Counted from the stretch's first letter, positions 1 through 8,832 are shown. The stretch: 64,000 bases of DNA from Spirochaetaceae bacterium (GCA_002729885.1 PBUB01000029.1:52945-116944), one strand, 5' to 3'. Translations and numbers: made by a program. The notes: generated from the sequence alone by a model not told the origin.

Positions 1-668
1 ACGCTCTACTGGAAGACATGAATATTGAGGGAGCTACCGGAGTACTCATCAATGTATGTGGTGGCGAAGACCTGAGCATGGCTGAGTGGAAGGATGTTTC
101 CGAACTGGTCACCGCGCATGTAGATCCTCAGGCAAACATCATCATCGGCCTGACCATTGATGAGGGGCTTAGAGATCGAATGAGAGTTACTGTAATTGCC
201 ACCGGCTTTGATAAGAGTAATTCTCGCAGAAAACCGGCCGGATGGAAAGGCTACAAAGAAGATGGACGAGTTCGTCCGTATCATCCGGTGCAGGAAGCGG
301 CGGAGCAGGAATTGAAGGGCCGACCGGCAAGATCTGGTGGCATGCGGCCAGCCGAGGCTCAAGCAGAACCGGAGGCTCCTCCAGTAGTAAGCATGCGACA
401 GTTCTATCGTGCGGAAGAAGAGCAGGCCGTGCCCCGGATGCAGGAAATCTATGACGATTTTGATCTGGAAGAGAGCGAACCGGAGCCCAGGCAAACCATG
501 CCTGCTCGCAAGGTTTCCGGTGACGATTTTGGAAACTCCATAGCAACTCCTATGGATGCCGAGGAATACTATCGAACTGCGGGTAGAAACCGGGTTTCTG
601 CCGAGAAAAAAAGAACCATCAGCGAGGATGATCTGGACATTCCTGCCTATTTACGCCGTAAAGGCTAA
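1..668 (+). CDS. ftsZ: Cell division protein FtsZ, C-terminal part (5' truncated by window)
   Basis: The reading frame is already open at base 3 and ends in TAA at 666-668, giving about 221 residues of the C-terminal half. FtsZ is the tubulin-like GTPase that polymerises into the cytokinetic ring. The first 65 residues match the FtsZ C-terminal tubulin subdomain (GATGVLINVCGGEDLSM, then a strand ending VIATGFD). A long disordered Glu/Pro-rich linker of about 130 residues follows, and the protein ends with the conserved C-terminal peptide DDLDIPAYLRRKG, which in other bacteria binds FtsA and other division partners. The N-terminal GTPase domain lies outside the window. An NfeD-like gene begins 2 bases after the stop, so the two are probably co-transcribed. 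Confidence 0.95.
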   Translation, partial: ALLEDMNIEGATGVLINVCGGEDLSMAEWKDVSELVTAHVDPQANIIIGLTIDEGLRDRMRVTVIATGFDKSNSRRKPAGWKGYKEDGRVRPYHPVQEAAEQELKGRPARSGGMRPAEAQAEPEAPPVVSMRQFYRAEEEQAVPRMQEIYDDFDLEESEPEPRQTMPARKVSGDDFGNSIATPMDAEEYYRTAGRNRVSAEKKRTISEDDLDIPAYLRRKG

Positions 669-670
669 CT

Positions 671-1132
671 ATGGGTGGATTCTCCTATCTGGTCTGGCTC
701 AGTCTGGGCGTGGCCTTGATTGTCCTGGAACCTTTTGTTCCAGGACTGGTGGTGATTTTTCTTGGATTCGGAGCATTGCTCACATCGGGCGTTGTGTTTT
801 TCGATCTAATCCCCGGTCTGACCGGCCAGATGTTCTTCTGGCTTATCTCCTCAGGAATTATGATTGGCCTGCTCCGGGAGCAGGTGCGCAAGATCTTTCC
901 TTCCCTGGAAAAGACCGAGGGAAGCGATGAATCCGAATATCTGGACCGGGAAGTGGAAGTAGTGGCCCTGGTGGATGGAAAATCCGATCGAGGCAGAGTC
1001 CGATTCATGGGCACCACCTGGAAAGCCAGATGTCAGGAGCCATCCGAGCAGATTCCAGCAGGTAGTTTTGCAAAAATTGCTGGACGAGACAATCTGACCC
1101 TTATCGTTTACGGAGCCCCCAAGGAGAACTGA
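671..1132 (+). CDS. NfeD-like membrane protein
   Basis: This encodes 153 residues. The N-terminal 75 are hydrophobic with two or three membrane helices (LSLGVALIVLEPFVPGL, then FFWLISSGIMIGLL). The C-terminal 65 residues form a small beta-rich domain (DREVEVVALVDG ... NLTLIVYGAP) typical of the soluble OB-fold of NfeD proteins. NfeD proteins are usually encoded beside SPFH/stomatin genes and are thought to work with them in membrane quality control or microdomain organisation. Two SPFH genes follow at once (the next start is 1 base past this stop), which supports the call. It starts 2 bases after ftsZ. The specific role here is inferred from family and context only. Confidence 0.85.
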   Translation: MGGFSYLVWLSLGVALIVLEPFVPGLVVIFLGFGALLTSGVVFFDLIPGLTGQMFFWLISSGIMIGLLREQVRKIFPSLEKTEGSDESEYLDREVEVVALVDGKSDRGRVRFMGTTWKARCQEPSEQIPAGSFAKIAGRDNLTLIVYGAPKEN

Positions 1133-1133
1133 G

Positions 1134-2072
1134 ATGTTATTTTACAGCGCTGTAGCACTGATTGTTTTAATAGTACTGGTAATAAAAACCTTTGTTATTG
1201 TACCCCAGCAGCATGCCTATGTGAAAGAAAGACTGGGTAACTTTAATAAGGTTCTGCAACCCGGATTCCATTTTCTGATCCCCATTGTGGATCGAGTAGC
1301 CTACAGGCATATCCTGAAAGAGCAAACCATCGATGTACCTCCTCAGGTATGTATTACCAAAGATAATGTACAGGTCGAGGTGGATGGGATTCTGTATCTC
1401 AAGGTTCTGGACCCTACCAAAGCGAGTTACGGAATTAGCGATTATCGCTTTGCTTCCATTCAGCTGGCTCAGACCAATATGCGTTCCGAGATAGGTAAAA
1501 TCGATCTCGACCGCACCTTCATGGAACGGGAGAATATCAACGAAGACATTATTAAAGCCGTGGATATGGCCAGCGACCCCTGGGGCGTGAAGGTGATTCG
1601 TTACGAAATCAAAAACATCATGCCTCCTCGTTCGGTGCTGGCCACCATGGAAAAGCAGATGACTGCTGAACGAGACAAGCGAGCGGAGATTTTCCACTCG
1701 GAAGGCGAGAGAGCTGCCACCATCAACCGTTCCGAAGGTGACCGTCAGGAAGCTATCAATATGTCGGAAGGGGATAAGCAGCGAAGAATCAATACTGCAG
1801 AAGGTAAAGCCAGACAGATTGAACTGATTTCCGAGGCCACGGCCAACTCTATTCAACTGGTGGCTACAGCCATTCAAAAGCCAGGAGGAAACGAAGCAGT
1901 CAAACTCAGAATCGCCGAGGAGTTCATCAAGCGATTCGGTCAGGTTGTGGAGAAATCCAGGACCCAGGTGGTGCCTCTGGGACCGGCTACCATTCAGAGT
2001 ACGTTCGAAGGCCTGAAAGGCCTGATGAGCGGTCTGGAAAGTCCCAAAAATCCAGGAGGAAGACAGGGCTGA
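1134..2072 (+). CDS. SPFH-domain (stomatin/paraslipin, QmcA-like) membrane protein 1
   Basis: This encodes 312 residues. One N-terminal membrane helix (residues 3-23) is followed by the SPFH/band-7 domain, with signatures VPQQHAYVKERLG, ITKDNVQVEVDGILYLKV and RSEIGKIDLDRTF. A long charged coiled coil comes next, containing three repeats of the type SEGxRxxxINxSEGD, and then a C-terminal tail. The length and order match bacterial paraslipins (QmcA/YbbK type), which oligomerise on the inner membrane and modulate proteases such as FtsH. A good ribosome binding site (AAGGAG, 1121-1126) lies at the end of the NfeD gene. The next gene is a diverged copy of this one, so the pair arose by duplication. 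Confidence 0.9.
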   Translation: MLFYSAVALIVLIVLVIKTFVIVPQQHAYVKERLGNFNKVLQPGFHFLIPIVDRVAYRHILKEQTIDVPPQVCITKDNVQVEVDGILYLKVLDPTKASYGISDYRFASIQLAQTNMRSEIGKIDLDRTFMERENINEDIIKAVDMASDPWGVKVIRYEIKNIMPPRSVLATMEKQMTAERDKRAEIFHSEGERAATINRSEGDRQEAINMSEGDKQRRINTAEGKARQIELISEATANSIQLVATAIQKPGGNEAVKLRIAEEFIKRFGQVVEKSRTQVVPLGPATIQSTFEGLKGLMSGLESPKNPGGRQG

Positions 2073-2093
2073 GCCTGAGTCTGGAGGAAAATC

Positions 2094-3023
2094 ATGTTAG
2101 ATACAATTGGCTTAATTTTTTACATCCTCTTTGGAATCTTTGTTCTATATAAGTTTGCCCGGGCCATTCGAATTGTTCCTGCCCAGGATGTTTATATCGT
2201 AGAGCGACTGGGTAAGTATCGCAAGAGTCTGTACGCTGGCTTCCATCCCCTGGTACCTTTCTTTGATCAGGTGGCTTACAAGCTCACACTGAAAGAAGAA
2301 GCCATTGATGTGCCTTCGCAGCTTTGCATCACAAAGGATAACGTCCTTATTTCTGTGGATGGTGTGGTGTACATGAAGGTTGTGGATCCCTATAAAGCGG
2401 CCTACAATGTAACCAACTATCGCTATGCTCTCATCCAGCTGGCTCAAACAACCATGCGTTCCGTATTCGGGCATCTGGATCTGGACAAGACCTTTGAAGA
2501 AAGGGAAACCATCAATGCTCAGATCGTAAAAGTGGTGGATGAAGCCGCAGACTTCTGGGGCATCAAGATTCTGCGATACGAAATCCAGAACATCAGTCCT
2601 CCAGACTCGGTGATCGATGCCATGGAAAAACAGATGACCGCAGAGCGAGAGAAGCGAGCTGTAATTGCTATTTCTGAAGGCGATATGCGCAGTAAGATCA
2701 ACCGTTCCGAAGGTCAGATGCAGGAAATGATCAACCGCTCCGAAGGTGAAAAGCAAAAGCTGATCAACGAAGCAGAGGGTAGGGCCCGTGAAATCGAAGC
2801 TCTGGCCCAGGCGACAGCAATCGGTATTGAGAAGATCGCCCAGTCCATTACCCAGCCAGGGGGCTCCTCCGCCGTCTATTTAACTCTGGCCGAGGACTAC
2901 CTTCGCAAACTGGAAGGCATTGCCAGCGAAGGCAATCAGGTAATCCTGCCCATGGATCTTTCCAGAATTGAAGATGTGCTGGATGGTCTCAGTAATTTCG
3001 CTCCAGGAAACCCGGGAAAATAG
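2094..3023 (+). CDS. SPFH-domain (stomatin/paraslipin) membrane protein 2
   Basis: This encodes 309 residues and is a paralogue of the preceding gene: N-terminal helix (residues 4-22), SPFH domain (VPAQDVYIVERLGKYRKSL, ITKDNVLISVDGVVYMKV, RSVFGHLDLDKTFEER), and a coiled coil with the same SEGxxxxxINRSEG repeats. ATG 2094 is preceded by GGAGGA. The 21-base gap and matching strand indicate one operon with nfeD and the first SPFH gene. Two adjacent SPFH proteins may form a hetero-oligomer, in analogy to HflK/HflC, but their closest look is paraslipin rather than HflKC. That partnership is inference. Confidence 0.9.
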   Translation: MLDTIGLIFYILFGIFVLYKFARAIRIVPAQDVYIVERLGKYRKSLYAGFHPLVPFFDQVAYKLTLKEEAIDVPSQLCITKDNVLISVDGVVYMKVVDPYKAAYNVTNYRYALIQLAQTTMRSVFGHLDLDKTFEERETINAQIVKVVDEAADFWGIKILRYEIQNISPPDSVIDAMEKQMTAEREKRAVIAISEGDMRSKINRSEGQMQEMINRSEGEKQKLINEAEGRAREIEALAQATAIGIEKIAQSITQPGGSSAVYLTLAEDYLRKLEGIASEGNQVILPMDLSRIEDVLDGLSNFAPGNPGK

Positions 3024-3048
3024 TACCTTCCAGTGGCTGGCTGCGCTG

Positions 3049-3127
3049 CTCGCTGAATAAATACTCAGTGAGTAGCTCCTACGGGCTGTTCGCCGATTAA
3101 TTACTCGGTGAGCAGCTCCTACGGGCG
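3049..3127. repeat. Two 40-bp direct repeats, each a hairpin
   Basis: Two copies begin at 3049 and 3089, exactly 40 bases apart. Each contains an inverted repeat (CTCGCTGA/TCAGTGAG at 3049-3056 and 3065-3072; TTCGCCGA/TCGGTGAG at 3089-3096 and 3105-3112) with an AT-rich loop, followed by the same GCTCCTACGGGC block. Differences between copies are mostly compensated in the stems, which suggests that the RNA or DNA fold is kept. They sit just after the SPFH operon and could act as its 3' end structure; no T-run follows. Confidence 0.8.
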
Positions 3128-3259
3128 GTTTGCCCAATAGCTACAAAGCGGGCGGTCTTCCTTTCTATTTACGGATTACAGACTGCTCCGGTTCTCCGAG
3201 CGGGCGATTCCGACTCTTCTCTGGCCGGGAGGCCATGCTATAGGCGGAGGTTTCATAAA

Positions 3260-4252
3260 ATGAATCATATTTGCATGAAGCGTTCATTGCCTGCCACTTT
3301 TGCGCTGTGCTTTCTGCTAATCATCGGATGCACATCCGCAGATACCGTGAAGCAGGAGTCCCTGAGCTATATGCAGAATCGTTACGGCCAGACGTTTTTA
3401 GTCCAGTCCATCGACATGCAGAGAAATGAAGGTAACTGGGGCACCGCCCGGCTGCAAATGCAGCCGGAGGATCAACCGGAACTGCTTTTTCAGCTCAATT
3501 ACAATTACTCGAATGATCATGTCATTTTCGAGAACTATCTAATACGTCTCTGGGAGAAGCAGGTGCAGATTCGCATTCATGAGCGATTTTCGCAACTTCG
3601 TGACTCCTCGATGCAGCTTAGAATTTCACGACGGAAGTCTCTTTCTGCGAACGGGCTGGAATTGCCGGTGGATCGCAGCCTGCAGGGTATGCGGGCCCTG
3701 GGAGAGCCTACCATCGCTATTGAATTGTTAAATCAGGCCGGAACTGCTGCTCCGGATTATTCAGTAATATCACAGCTCTTTCAGTTCCTGCGTTCCATTG
3801 GATTTCGTAAGGTCAGTCTGCGCCTGGAATATGGCCAGAAGGGAGCCCGTGGTAAACTTCTGGCACAATGGTACGGATCCCACAATAGCCCCGGAGTGCA
3901 GGATCTGAAACCTCTCTTTCGGGGGCCCAATGAGCCATCTCTGTCCAGTATTACCGAAGACGATTTTAAGCAAGCTTCAGAACTTCTGGCCGATGGAAAA
4001 AGCCAGAAAGCACTGCCTGTATTCGAGAAGATTGTGCGGACCTATGATTCGCCCTTTCGCTACAATCCGTATGTAGTGGCGCAGTCCGGAAACGTTTATG
4101 AATCTGCATATGAGGCGGGTCGAATTCTGATGCAGCAGGGGGAGAAAAATCGGGCCCTTTTTTACTTCAATCTGCTGGAAGATCGTCTTTCCTATGAGGA
4201 AGTACCGCTAAAGTATGCCTCCTATCTGAGAGTAATAGAACGGATGCGATAA
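3260..4252 (+). CDS. Putative lipoprotein with C-terminal TPR-like helices
   Basis: This encodes 330 residues of unknown function. The N-terminus is a signal peptide with a lipobox (LLIIGC, Cys at about residue 24), so it is probably an anchored envelope lipoprotein. The middle is beta-rich, and the C-terminal 90 residues (ASELLADGKSQKALPVFEKI and following) look like tetratricopeptide-type helices that would bind a partner. ATG 3260 was chosen because AGGCGGAGG lies 9 bases upstream and the signal peptide begins there; a second Met seven residues later also fits a signal peptide. It stands alone between the SPFH operon and a convergent regulator gene. I do not recognise the family. Confidence 0.8.
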   Translation: MNHICMKRSLPATFALCFLLIIGCTSADTVKQESLSYMQNRYGQTFLVQSIDMQRNEGNWGTARLQMQPEDQPELLFQLNYNYSNDHVIFENYLIRLWEKQVQIRIHERFSQLRDSSMQLRISRRKSLSANGLELPVDRSLQGMRALGEPTIAIELLNQAGTAAPDYSVISQLFQFLRSIGFRKVSLRLEYGQKGARGKLLAQWYGSHNSPGVQDLKPLFRGPNEPSLSSITEDDFKQASELLADGKSQKALPVFEKIVRTYDSPFRYNPYVVAQSGNVYESAYEAGRILMQQGEKNRALFYFNLLEDRLSYEEVPLKYASYLRVIERMR

Positions 4253-4390
4253 ATCCCTGTGTGATAATATGCATTAGAACGCCGGAAGAAATGGAATCGA
4301 AAGCACGGGCGGCCCGGAATAGCACCGATCTGCAGGTGGGAACTGGAGGACAATATTATAGTACAAATCCAGCTTAAAATTAAGCGAAGC

Positions 4391-4449
4391 GCCACCAGAT
4401 TCCAGCGCTGCCGCAAACCCGCACCAGATTCCAGCACTAACGCAAACCC
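4391..4449. repeat. Imperfect 30-bp tandem duplication between convergent genes
   Basis: Bases 4391-4420 and 4421-4449 are near-identical copies sharing CACCAGATTCCAGC and CGCAAACCC, differing at a few positions. The duplication lies in the 209-base gap between the convergent lipoprotein gene and the GAF/PAS regulator. No coding potential is evident. Confidence 0.75.
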
Positions 4450-4461
4450 TGTACTCGCTAT

Positions 4462-6393
4462 TCAGTCCTGTTCCTCTTTAGCTTCTCCTTCTCCAGCAAG
4501 GCCCCTGGTCGCAAACTTGAACAGCTTTTTCAGTTCCACATGATTTCCCCGGCCACTGTATCGCACTTCATCGAACATTTCACTTGTAATGCGAATTCCC
4601 CGGCCATGCATTCTCTTTCTTTCCTGATCTGTATGGATATTTCGTTCAAGCATCTGATTTGAATCGAACCCTGCGCCTTCATCGGAAATCCGCACAGATA
4701 GATGACTCTGATCAAAATCAAATCCAACCCGTATCTTTTTTCTGCGAATGGATGGATCCTGCAATCGGTGCCTGACCAGATCAAAGTATCGATCTTCTTC
4801 CAGCGCCTTGCTCTTCTCTTCAAAGGTAATTCCAAGGTTTCCATGCTCGATGGAGTTCATCAGCACTTCGCGAATTCCCAGGGTCACCCCCATGCGATCT
4901 TCTTCATCCAGACATCTGGATGCGGTTTCGGTGATGCTCTTGCTGATAGTATCGATGAGCTGAATATCGTTTCCAATTTCCAGTTCTCTCGAAGCAGATA
5001 GCACATACTGGCTGAGGACATCGTGCTGCATGGGAGATGCACGGCCAAATACAATGGGCCAGCCCAGATGAACGTAGTCCAGAACAACGTTTAATTCCAT
5101 GATGTGTCCACCCCGACTTTGAAAGGGGAGAGTCATTTCAATTCTCCGCTTCGCTTCGGTCATGGACTTCAATCGATCCAGTAGCAGTTCGCCCTCGAAG
5201 TTAAATGCGCTGGAATCTTTACCCAGAAAATCCATTAGATTTTTGCCCACTATATCATCCGGCTCATAGCCCAGCAGGGATTTAATTCTATGGTTCATGG
5301 ACCGAATGGTTCCGTCCAGTTCCATTGAAAAGATCATCTCAGGGGATGCCTCCACCAGATGCCTGTGTCTTACAGAGGCTTCTTCCAGTTCCGCTTCCAG
5401 AAGCTTATTCGCTCGCAGGATCTCCTCGGACATCACTTCGCGTTCTTTCTGTAGCTTTCTTGTTTCCGAGATATCTCGTGCAACCCCCAGATAACCCACG
5501 ATCCGCTCTTCCTGGACGACAGGTGTAATGGACAGCATTACCGGAAATCGGTTACCGTTGCGGTGGATGTAGGTCCATTCTCGCTCATCCGGTTCCATGG
5601 TTTCTCTGCATTTGGCCACAAAAGCCTCGAAACCCGGGTTAATCATACGATCCAGTTCTTTGCTGAGTTCGATGGCTCGCTGGACTACTTCATGGGGATC
5701 ATGAAAGATTCCTGGATCTGTTTTACCTACGATTTCCTCTTCGGAGTAGCCAAGCATGCGAACTGCCCCGGCACTGAATGTATGGATAGTTCCATTGAGA
5801 TCTGTGGATATAAAACTGAAGTTTGCGCTATCAAAAATGGCTTTTTGCAGACCCAGGGATTGCTTGAGTGCGCTACGAATGGATTTTTCTTCCTTGATCC
5901 TTTTTCGCAGCTCCATTTGATTCATGACCTGAGTGGCCAGACGTTTCAGAAGATCCTTTTGCTCTTCGTTCAGGGTTCCGGGCTGCCGGTCTATGACACA
6001 GAGTGTACCTATGGCCTGACCATCCGGAGTAAGTAAAGGGGCGCCTGCGTAGAAGCGAATACCAGGATCCTCCTGCACCAGTGGATTGTCCTGGAATCGT
6101 TCATCCGCGCTTGCATCTTCGATTTCGAACACACCTCTTTCATGAATTGCATGAGCACAGAAAGACACATCCCGGCTGGTTTCCTGGATATCAATGCCCA
6201 CCCGGGCCTTGAACCACTGTCTGCCAGAGTCAATTAATGAAACCAGAGATATGGGAACGTTACAGATGTAGGATGCCAGTCGGACCAGATCATCGAATGC
6301 CTGCTCCGCATCTGTGTCCAGAATATCGTAGCTGTAAAGAGCGGCCAGTCTTCGGCTTTCCTCGGGTGGTTGAGCAGGAACCTGCATGGGCAA
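4462..6393 (-). CDS. GAF-PAS-PAS sensor with RsbW-type ATPase domain
   Basis: This encodes 643 residues with no membrane helices, so it is a cytoplasmic sensor. The order is a GAF domain (about 20-165; ISLVSLIDSGRQWFKARVG, FYAGAPLLTPDGQAIGTLCVID), a first PAS (about 185-310, ending GYLGVARDISETRKLQ), a coiled linker, a second PAS (about 345-460, ASPEMIFSMELDGTIRSM), and a C-terminal GHKL ATPase (about 500-640). The ATPase shows an N box (REVLMNSIEHGN), a G1 box (SDEGAGFD) and HGRGI, but no phospho-acceptor His box. That favours an RsbW-like Ser kinase/anti-sigma or partner-switching output over a classical histidine kinase. No cognate regulator is adjacent. The signal sensed is unknown. Confidence 0.88.
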   Translation of the reverse strand: MPMQVPAQPPEESRRLAALYSYDILDTDAEQAFDDLVRLASYICNVPISLVSLIDSGRQWFKARVGIDIQETSRDVSFCAHAIHERGVFEIEDASADERFQDNPLVQEDPGIRFYAGAPLLTPDGQAIGTLCVIDRQPGTLNEEQKDLLKRLATQVMNQMELRKRIKEEKSIRSALKQSLGLQKAIFDSANFSFISTDLNGTIHTFSAGAVRMLGYSEEEIVGKTDPGIFHDPHEVVQRAIELSKELDRMINPGFEAFVAKCRETMEPDEREWTYIHRNGNRFPVMLSITPVVQEERIVGYLGVARDISETRKLQKEREVMSEEILRANKLLEAELEEASVRHRHLVEASPEMIFSMELDGTIRSMNHRIKSLLGYEPDDIVGKNLMDFLGKDSSAFNFEGELLLDRLKSMTEAKRRIEMTLPFQSRGGHIMELNVVLDYVHLGWPIVFGRASPMQHDVLSQYVLSASRELEIGNDIQLIDTISKSITETASRCLDEEDRMGVTLGIREVLMNSIEHGNLGITFEEKSKALEEDRYFDLVRHRLQDPSIRRKKIRVGFDFDQSHLSVRISDEGAGFDSNQMLERNIHTDQERKRMHGRGIRITSEMFDEVRYSGRGNHVELKKLFKFATRGLAGEGEAKEEQD

Positions 6394-6571
6394 AAATTTA
6401 TGTACTCTACTCTAAATGGCAATGAAATTAAGTTAAGGAATGTCCTGATAGGATAGCCAGTTCCGTTTGAGTTCCATTTGGACCATACCGATCCATCCAG
6501 AAATCCCTCTGTTTAACGAATGACATAGAGACTGGAGCGGAGTGGCAGATCAATCTGGCAGGATTAAGTGT

Positions 6572-7021
6572 TCAGGATGAATGTTTGTCCAGGTTTCTTT
6601 TATCCAGTATTCCTTTCGCAGTAGTTTCAAAGCGTGGAGGAACCAGAAGCTTGATTTCTGAATAGCTACGTCCAGGTTGAGTCAGAATACTTCCCATAAA
6701 TTCATCTCGAATTTCGGTGGGTATCCCTTCATCGTGCAACGCTTCAGCCCAGATTTGAATCAATGCATAGTTGGGGTTCTGAGCAACTACTACAGGTTCC
6801 GGATCGCTTTGAGAGCGTAGAGACTCTGCCGGTCGATCCTCTGTCTTTCTGTACAGGAATACAGCAACCCCGATAAAGGCGATGACGAAGGCCGGCATGC
6901 CACGAATCCAGCCCATAAACCATCCGGCAAGAGCCAGTAACACTATCATGGCTCCCAGGCTTCTATTGAATCTGAGCCGTATGAACCGAAAAAAGGCCCT
7001 GGCTTTTCGCATAGTCAACAT
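6572..7021 (-). CDS. Small membrane protein with DUF2007-like domain
   Basis: This encodes 149 residues. A basic N-terminus is followed by two membrane helices (about 23-39 and 42-57), and a C-terminal soluble domain of about 70 residues in the style of DUF2007 signal-transducing proteins (VAQNPNYALIQIWAEALHDEGIPTEI ... IKLLVPPRFETTAKGIL). It is the last gene of a minus-strand run below the pirin gene (25 bases after its upstream neighbour). ATG 7021 is used; Met 4 is an alternative start. The function is unknown. Confidence 0.75.
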   Translation of the reverse strand: MLTMRKARAFFRFIRLRFNRSLGAMIVLLALAGWFMGWIRGMPAFVIAFIGVAVFLYRKTEDRPAESLRSQSDPEPVVVAQNPNYALIQIWAEALHDEGIPTEIRDEFMGSILTQPGRSYSEIKLLVPPRFETTAKGILDKRNLDKHSS

Positions 7022-7046
7022 TGAATCTAACTAACGCCGGGCGAGC

Positions 7047-7577
7047 TCAATCCACAACCACATAACCGCAGATGGCACCGATCATTTTTCCATCCTTGAA
7101 CACCGGGGCGCCGGAATAGATCCTATCCTCTCTGCCCTGCATGGCTGCCTCGCAGGCCCTCTCGGTCATTTCCTCCGGGTCCAGATTTTCGGTAGGCAGA
7201 TATTTTTCCTGGGGTCCACGGGGAGTGGCCTGGTAATGACTCTCCAGACAATTCTCTCCCTCTATACAGAACGGTACGGCATCGAAGGTTATTCGATGCT
7301 CGCCCATCCTTTCCACAGATGCAAAGGGAGGTAAATAGTAGAGTGCATTTTTACTATAAGATCGGCTGCGAACGTTGTCCATATATTCCAGCAATTGATC
7401 CTGGTCCGCTTCCTGGACTAATTCTTGTGCTCGTTGGGATATCATGGATTCTATCCTGTATCTATTCCAGGAGTTCGCCATTAGGAACCCCAGAGGTATA
7501 AGCGAGGCCACCAGCAACAGCCCGAGAATCAGCTTAATCGGAATCTCAATCCTTTCAATGTCGCTATCAGGATGCAT
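7047..7577 (-). CDS. Membrane-anchored protein with a periplasmic sensor-like domain
   Basis: This encodes 176 residues. One membrane helix (about 13-32) precedes an extracytoplasmic domain of about 140 residues. It ends in RIYSGAPVFKDGKMIGAICGYVVVD, a pattern typical of the last strands of single Cache/PAS-like ligand-binding domains, but no output domain is attached. A Cys pair (CIEGENC) could form a disulfide. The start overlaps the stop of the upstream gene by 11 bases, which indicates translational coupling. It may supply an input domain to the neighbouring membrane proteins; this is inference. Confidence 0.72.
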   Translation of the reverse strand: MHPDSDIERIEIPIKLILGLLLVASLIPLGFLMANSWNRYRIESMISQRAQELVQEADQDQLLEYMDNVRSRSYSKNALYYLPPFASVERMGEHRITFDAVPFCIEGENCLESHYQATPRGPQEKYLPTENLDPEEMTERACEAAMQGREDRIYSGAPVFKDGKMIGAICGYVVVD

Positions 7578-7836
7578 TCTTTTTGTCCGAATAGTTCTCT
7601 ACGAAGTGCCGAACGTATCTGGAAATTACAGCAAAGTTCAGTGTAATGCTCAAAGCCACAGAGACAATGAAAAGTGTGAGAACTACCATATGAATGGCAT
7701 CCACAATGGGGCCATCACTCAGGGATTTTATTTCCAGGGCCTTTGCAATGCCGATGAAGATTTGTTGAATCATCAATGCAAAGCCCAGAATTACTGTGAG
7801 CCCTGTAATAGTCCTTTCCACTTTCTTGAGTGTCAT
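7567..7836 (-). CDS. Small two-helix membrane protein
   Basis: This encodes 89 residues starting at ATG 7836. The open frame runs further upstream, but that part lies inside the pirin gene, and the ATG 11 bases after the pirin stop is the sensible start. Two hydrophobic stretches are seen (about 13-33, and 44-66 with MVVLTLFIVSVALSITLNF), with charged ends. The 3' end overlaps the next gene by 11 bases. Function unknown; the overlap suggests it is made together with the sensor-like membrane protein downstream. Confidence 0.7.
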   Translation of the reverse strand: MTLKKVERTITGLTVILGFALMIQQIFIGIAKALEIKSLSDGPIVDAIHMVVLTLFIVSVALSITLNFAVISRYVRHFVENYSDKKNAS

Positions 7837-7847
7837 AGTTGATCCTG

Positions 7848-8768
7848 CTATTTTTTTCTGGATTCTGGCAATGGCACAAATTCCGTTTCGCCATCTACAG
7901 CGGGGAATTCCTGATTCTGCCATCTTCGTTTTGCATTCTCGATCATTTCCGGGTCCGAATGCACAAAGTTCCAGTATATTTTTCGCTTTTCCATGGGATC
8001 TCCGCCCAGAAGCATAAGTATTGAACGTTCCCGGCTACGAATCTCCAGCGAAGCACCATTTTTCAAGATGATCATAGTTCCCTGCGAATAGGTCTGGCCC
8101 TCTGCTTCGATGGATCCCATGGCCACATAAACGGCCTGCTCCTTTTCCAGGGAAGGCACAGTCCAGGAAAAATCAGCATCCAGTTTCGTCTCTGCATAAA
8201 GCATGCGAGAAAAAGTTACTACAGGGGATTTATGGTTTTGAATCTCTCCTATCAATACTCGAACGGAGGCTCCATGTAAATCCAATTCAGGAAAGCTATC
8301 CGCGGGATGATGAAAAAAGGCAGGTTCATTGTCTTCGGCCTTCTGGGGCAGAGCCACCCATATCTGCAGTCCATGTAAGGTCTGGCCCGAGGCGCGAATC
8401 TCCGGCCTTACCCTTTCTGAATGAACAATGCCCGAACCGGCCACCATCCAGTTGATGGCTCCGGGTCGAATAAGCTGCTCGGAGCCCACACTGTCTCTAT
8501 GAAGTATTTCGCCTTCAAATAAATAGGTTACTGTGGCCAGTCCAATGTGTGGATGAGGCAACACATCCATGCCGCTGCCTGGAGCAAATTCCATGGGGCC
8601 CATATGGTCGAAGAAGATAAAGGGGCCCACCATCCTTCTGTTTCTGGATGGAAGGGTTCTGCGAACCATGAAACCACCGCCGATATCGCTCGCTCGAGGC
8701 TCCAGCACCAGTTCCACAGGTCCTTCCTGTCCATCGTGGCGCTCGGTTCTAGAATCGTTCTCAATCAT
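7848..8768 (-). CDS. Pirin family protein (bicupin)
   Basis: This encodes 306 residues, the normal pirin length. Pirins are two-cupin iron proteins; some act as quercetinases and others as redox-linked regulators. The N-terminal cupin carries the family signature (GPFIFFDHMGPMEF, PHPHIGLATVTYLFEGEILHRDS, and IVHSERV), which supplies His residues for the metal. The second cupin (about 180-270) is more diverged. GGAGAAACAG precedes ATG 8768. It heads a minus-strand operon with three small membrane proteins, an unusual setting for a pirin. Substrate not predictable. Confidence 0.9.
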   Translation of the reverse strand: MIENDSRTERHDGQEGPVELVLEPRASDIGGGFMVRRTLPSRNRRMVGPFIFFDHMGPMEFAPGSGMDVLPHPHIGLATVTYLFEGEILHRDSVGSEQLIRPGAINWMVAGSGIVHSERVRPEIRASGQTLHGLQIWVALPQKAEDNEPAFFHHPADSFPELDLHGASVRVLIGEIQNHKSPVVTFSRMLYAETKLDADFSWTVPSLEKEQAVYVAMGSIEAEGQTYSQGTMIILKNGASLEIRSRERSILMLLGGDPMEKRKIYWNFVHSDPEMIENAKRRWQNQEFPAVDGETEFVPLPESRKK

Positions 8769-8832
8769 CTGTTTCTCCAGTGCAGGCTCCAGGGCTCTGC
8801 GAATCAGTCAGTGCACTGAAGATAAGTCCGAT

